Translations under genes and position numbers: made by a program
Notes under the pieces: generated by a model
Told to the model about the DNA's origin: nothing
Database searches by the model: none
What the model saw: the letters and a program-made list of their open reading frames with translations, nothing else
Origin: Elusimicrobiota bacterium
GTDB taxonomy: Bacteria; Elusimicrobiota; Elusimicrobia; Elusimicrobiales; UBA9959
Direction: 5' to 3'
Length of the DNA stretch: 41,728 nucleotides
NCBI GenBank assembly: GCA_016208085.1
Contig: JACQYT010000133.1
Location: 1-41,728 of the forward strand
Shown here: positions 38,709 through 41,728 of the stretch, one piece after another
How the letters are laid out: each line of letters starts with the position of its first letter
How positions within the stretch are numbered: the first letter of the stretch is position 1

Positions 38709-40202
38709 ATGAAAAGATTGGCGGTATTTTGTTTGTTTCTGTTCCCGCCGGTTTTCCCGGCGGTTTGCCGCGCTGGAGGTCTGAGCCTTGGTGTGGGGTA
38801 TCCTTATGTTTCGTTGAAATATAACTTCTCGAAAAAAACCGCCGCGGAGGCGGTATACGCGGCAGGCGAAGGCATAAATTTATACGCCGGCAGGTTCTAC
38901 TGGAATTTCAGCAGGTACGATAAATTGAATCTCTTCACCGGGCTTGAGGGCGGCTATGTGAACTTCGACACTCTTGATATGAAAGGCGCGGGCTATGAGG
39001 GTGCCGTATTGCTCGGGGGCGAGTATTTTATCTCCCGGAAAATTTCGTTCGCGATGGATTTTTCGCCCACGCTGATAGGGCTTAAATCCGATAATTATAA
39101 AGTCAGCGGCATAGAATGGGTGCTGAATTCCGGTCTGTATTTTTATTTTTCGCCGGCGAAGGAAAAATCCGGCCATAAAACGGGGACCGCCGCGCCCGGT
39201 TTCAAGGCCGAGGGCCGGGAAGAAAAGCGAACAACCGCTGTTTCAGCTTCCGTCACGGTTGGCGCGGGGAAGCCGCTGCTTGCCGTGGCCGCTTTCAAGG
39301 CGGAAAACATAAATAAAGCGGCAAAAAAAGACGACATTCCCGCTTCTTTTATTGCTTTGTCCCCGCCTGCGAAAGAGAAAGATGTCCCCGCAATTCAGGC
39401 CGGGCCTGCCGATATTAAAACCTCTGATTTGCAAATACAGCCTGAATCCGGCGGGGAAGCTTTGAAAGACATGGGGCAGGACAGCGCTGCTCTAAAGATT
39501 CAGCGTACGGCGGAAATGTCAAAGACGGAAAACGATATACGCTTTAATCTTAATTTTGACGGCTTCAAATCGCCGATTGCGGATTCCGTCTATTACATCG
39601 ATGGAATATTCTCCGCAAATGAGAGAGTGACTGTAAAAGGAGGTATAACTGTTCCCATCGGAGAAATGGCCAAAGCGTTTAAGAACAGCCCGGCTGCCGG
39701 CGCGGAGATTGTTTTCCCGCTCCGTGAGGTGTCTTTGGGGCTCTCCTATTATTATGTTCCCGCTTTGAACTTGAAACCTAAATTTGCGTCGTGGCGCAAA
39801 GAGGTATCAACCGATGTGGATTATTCTTTGGACGAAGGTATAGTTAACGCGCCTGTAATGCGATTCTTATTTTTGGGTTTAAAATTCCCTGCCGTCACAA
39901 GCGAAACGATTCTCTTTTTTAGTGTCGGCGCCGGCATTTGTCGGTTGAAAATCCTTCAAAGCACCTCTACCTATATTTATAAAATAAAAGTGGGAAATGA
40001 CTGGATTACCCTATTGGATGAAACCGAGGTGTATAAAGGATCAACCATAAACTACCCGGCGGCCGCGTTGGCCGCCGGGTTGATGCTGCCTTTAGGGGAA
40101 AACTTCGGCATCGGTCTTGAAGCGTCCGGCATCGGAATAATTGTCAAAAAAAGCACGTTTTATCTTTTTTCGCCGTCCGCCAGACTGACCTGGCTGTTTT
40201 AG
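38709..40202 (+). CDS. Outer-membrane beta-barrel-like protein
   Basis: 497 residues, signal peptide about 1-22 (MKRLAVFCLFLFPPVFPA). Alternating amphipathic strands occupy residues 25-150 (LSLGVGYPYVSLKYNF, GRFYWNFSRYDKLNLF) and 275-497, with a charged low-complexity linker (155-260: AAPGFKAEGREEKRTTA and similar). The last residues ARLTWLF end in Phe, as in many outer-membrane barrels recognised by BamA. The split into two strand-rich halves by a linker is unusual. It may be the membrane anchor or transport partner of the preceding secreted protein. Base composition drops in its second half (39780-40050). Confidence 0.7.
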   Translation: MKRLAVFCLFLFPPVFPAVCRAGGLSLGVGYPYVSLKYNFSKKTAAEAVYAAGEGINLYAGRFYWNFSRYDKLNLFTGLEGGYVNFDTLDMKGAGYEGAVLLGGEYFISRKISFAMDFSPTLIGLKSDNYKVSGIEWVLNSGLYFYFSPAKEKSGHKTGTAAPGFKAEGREEKRTTAVSASVTVGAGKPLLAVAAFKAENINKAAKKDDIPASFIALSPPAKEKDVPAIQAGPADIKTSDLQIQPESGGEALKDMGQDSAALKIQRTAEMSKTENDIRFNLNFDGFKSPIADSVYYIDGIFSANERVTVKGGITVPIGEMAKAFKNSPAAGAEIVFPLREVSLGLSYYYVPALNLKPKFASWRKEVSTDVDYSLDEGIVNAPVMRFLFLGLKFPAVTSETILFFSVGAGICRLKILQSTSTYIYKIKVGNDWITLLDETEVYKGSTINYPAAALAAGLMLPLGENFGIGLEASGIGIIVKKSTFYLFSPSARLTWLF

Positions 40203-40384
40203 TAACAGGGCTAAACCGACAGCGCAGCAGTTCCAATCCCGCAAAATGTTTAAAAAGCTTTCAGCCGGAGCTCCATTTAAGACCGGCCTCCTGTCAAGCC
40301 TCTGGAAAAAATCGCATGGAAATACGGCTCAAAAAATTTTAGAATGATATTATTTAAATCTCGTTTAGAAATTTGGAGTTTAAA

Positions 40385-41563
40385 ATGAAAGCCATAGCCC
40401 CGGGGATGGACAGGATCAGCGGCGAGGGCGCATTTGAATACCTCGCAAAGGCTCAAGGCCTGGAGCGCGAAGGCGCGCATGTGCTGCATTTCGAGATAGG
40501 CCAGCCCGATTTCCCAACGCCGCTGCACATAAAGGAAGCTGCGTTCAAGGCCATTAATGAAAATTATACCGGCTACGTCGCGGCGGGCGGCATAGCGGAC
40601 CTGAAAGCCGCGATACAGGAAGAAATTAAAAGGACGCGCGGCTTTAAGCCCGGCGCGGACCAGATACTGGTGCTTCCCGGGGCCAAGCCCGGCATCTTTT
40701 TTTCAATGCTCGCGCTGGTAGAGGCAGGCGACGAGGTGCTGTATCCCGATCCCGCGTTCCCCACCTACGGCTCGCTGGTAAAATACCTGAACGCCGCCGA
40801 CGGCGCCATTCCCGTAAAAGAAGAAAATGAATTCAGGCTGGACCCGGCCGATATTAAAAAAAGGCTAACCGCGAAAACCAAGCTTATCATCCTGAACAGC
40901 CCGCAGAACCCCACCGGCTCGGTGATGACCAAAGACGCGCTGCTGGCGACGGCTGAACTCGCGCAGAAGCACGGCGTTTATATACTCTCCGACGAGATCT
41001 ATTCAAAAATGCTCTATGACGCCGCTTTTTATTCGCCGGCAGCGCTTGACGAAGCAAAAGAACGGACGCTCATTCTGGACGGCTTTTCAAAATCATACTC
41101 CATGACCGGCTGGCGCCTGGGGTACCTGGTCGGCCCGGCGGCCATTATTAAAAAGATGGAAATCCTGATGATCAACGCGCTCTCCTGCACGGCCTCCTTC
41201 GTCCAGAAAGCCGGGATAGCCGCGCTTGAAGGCAGCCAGGAAGATTTGCATAAGATGATGGCCGCTTTCAGAGAAAGGCGGGCCGCCATAGTTAAAGGCT
41301 TAAATGAGATCCCGGGTTTTTCCTGCCTGGCGCCGAAGGGCGCGTTCTACGCCTTCCCCAACATCAAAAAGACCGGCAAGACCTCGCGGGAAGTGGCGGA
41401 TGACCTGCTTTACAAGGCCGGCGTCTGTTGCCTGCCGGGCTCCGCCTTCGGCCCCGGCGGAGAGGGTTATCTCCGGTTTTCTTACGCCGCTTCCGTTGAA
41501 ACAATCAACGAAGCCGTGGGTAAAATAAAAAAAGCCTGTCCAAAAAATAAGCAATATCGATGA
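40385..41563 (+). CDS. Class I/II PLP aminotransferase
   Basis: 392 residues from ATG 40385, chosen because GGAG lies 6 bases upstream (an in-frame TTG at 40373 is less likely). Family motifs: EIGQPDFPTP, YVAAGGIADLKAA, NSPQNPTGSVM, SDEIYSKMLYD and DGFSKSYSMTGWRLGY (Lys of SKSYSMTGWR binds PLP), near the C-terminus YLRFSYA. These fit the aspartate/aromatic-type class I enzymes common in bacteria and archaea. The amino-acid substrate cannot be fixed from sequence alone. It is preceded by a 180-base gap with no clear promoter. Confidence 0.9.
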   Translation: MKAIAPGMDRISGEGAFEYLAKAQGLEREGAHVLHFEIGQPDFPTPLHIKEAAFKAINENYTGYVAAGGIADLKAAIQEEIKRTRGFKPGADQILVLPGAKPGIFFSMLALVEAGDEVLYPDPAFPTYGSLVKYLNAADGAIPVKEENEFRLDPADIKKRLTAKTKLIILNSPQNPTGSVMTKDALLATAELAQKHGVYILSDEIYSKMLYDAAFYSPAALDEAKERTLILDGFSKSYSMTGWRLGYLVGPAAIIKKMEILMINALSCTASFVQKAGIAALEGSQEDLHKMMAAFRERRAAIVKGLNEIPGFSCLAPKGAFYAFPNIKKTGKTSREVADDLLYKAGVCCLPGSAFGPGGEGYLRFSYAASVETINEAVGKIKKACPKNKQYR

Positions 41564-41640
41564 GATAGTGGCCAATAAGACCCGCTTTATCCACGGCACC
41601 ATCCCCTATGCCAAATATGGGCAGCGAGGGCTCGTTTCTC

Positions 41641-41728
41641 CTACCTGCCCGAAGCCGCGCGGCAGTATCGCCCGTAGGAGGGCTTGGGCCGCCCCTCTTT
41701 GTCGATCAGGCCGAACCCCGAAACCATC
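41641..41728 (-). CDS. C-terminal end of a gene running off the window, possibly a glycoside hydrolase
   Basis: The minus strand is open from the window edge to a TAG at 41641-41643 and reads VSGFGLIDKEGRPKPSYGRY followed by CRAASGR. The string GLIDKEGRPKPSY is like the late segment of several glycoside hydrolases (typically G-L-x-D-x-x-G-R-P-K-P-S-Y/W). Only 28 residues are visible, so this is tentative. It converges with the aminotransferase gene; the 77-base gap shows no clear terminator. CTCCTAC and GTAGGAG (near 41638 and 41672) form an inverted repeat overlapping its end. Confidence 0.5.
   Translation of the reverse strand, partial: MVSGFGLIDKEGRPKPSYGRYCRAASGR

Overview
The window looks like part of a GC-rich, Gram-negative, anaerobic and probably uncultured bacterium. 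Signal peptides, a lipoprotein and a beta-barrel-like protein point to an outer membrane. Seven radical SAM genes and three peptidase-U32-like genes with cysteine clusters point to anaerobic, Fe-S-rich chemistry. The style resembles Elusimicrobiota or Omnitrophota, but no rRNA or universal marker is present, so that placement is only a guess.

Region 1 (1-16.5 kb) is a + strand accessory locus. It mixes four exported alkaline-phosphatase-superfamily (sulfatase-like, 'AlkP') proteins, three related radical SAM proteins with a C-terminal CX2CX5C cluster, two B12-type radical SAM proteins and three U32-like proteins. The AlkP proteins carry Thr or Ser, not the CxPxR formylglycine motif, and their metal ligands decay stepwise from AlkP1/AlkP4 (intact) through AlkP3 to AlkP2 (lost). 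AlkP1 and AlkP4 are close paralogues. A 16-codon copy of the start of the 4.1 kb radical SAM gene sits directly in front of AlkP1. Several long inverted repeats begin exactly at stop codons.

Region 2 (16.5-28 kb) holds three membrane or exported proteins ending in class I SAM-methyltransferase domains. One is fused to a phosphoesterase domain that has lost its metal ligands. Between them lie a two-gene minus-strand operon of Cys-rich-repeat (PF00839-like) secreted proteins, a HemW/HemN-type radical SAM gene, a HydE/BioB-like radical SAM gene overlapping an EamA transporter gene, a second EamA transporter, and a broken outer-membrane protein remnant.

Region 3 (28-34.3 kb) has an exported SGNH-like/TPR protein, then threonine synthase and an iPGM-like protein that in this context is probably the alternative homoserine kinase, then a conserved protein I do not recognise.

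Region 4 (34.25-35.43 kb) is a 1.2-kb gene-free stretch. It holds four tandem GTAGY-plus-palindrome modules, two larger inverted-repeat elements, and a promoter-structured RNA-terminator unit of about 300 nt. That RNA resembles the HEARO/omega RNA of IscB elements but has no IscB gene beside it.

Region 5 (35.4-41.7 kb) has a lipoprotein, a large secreted protein with an Ig/PKD-like domain and a base-composition shift at its 3' end, a beta-barrel-like protein, a class I aminotransferase, and on the minus strand the tail of a gene cut by the window edge.

No tRNA, rRNA, CRISPR array or complete transposase gene was found.
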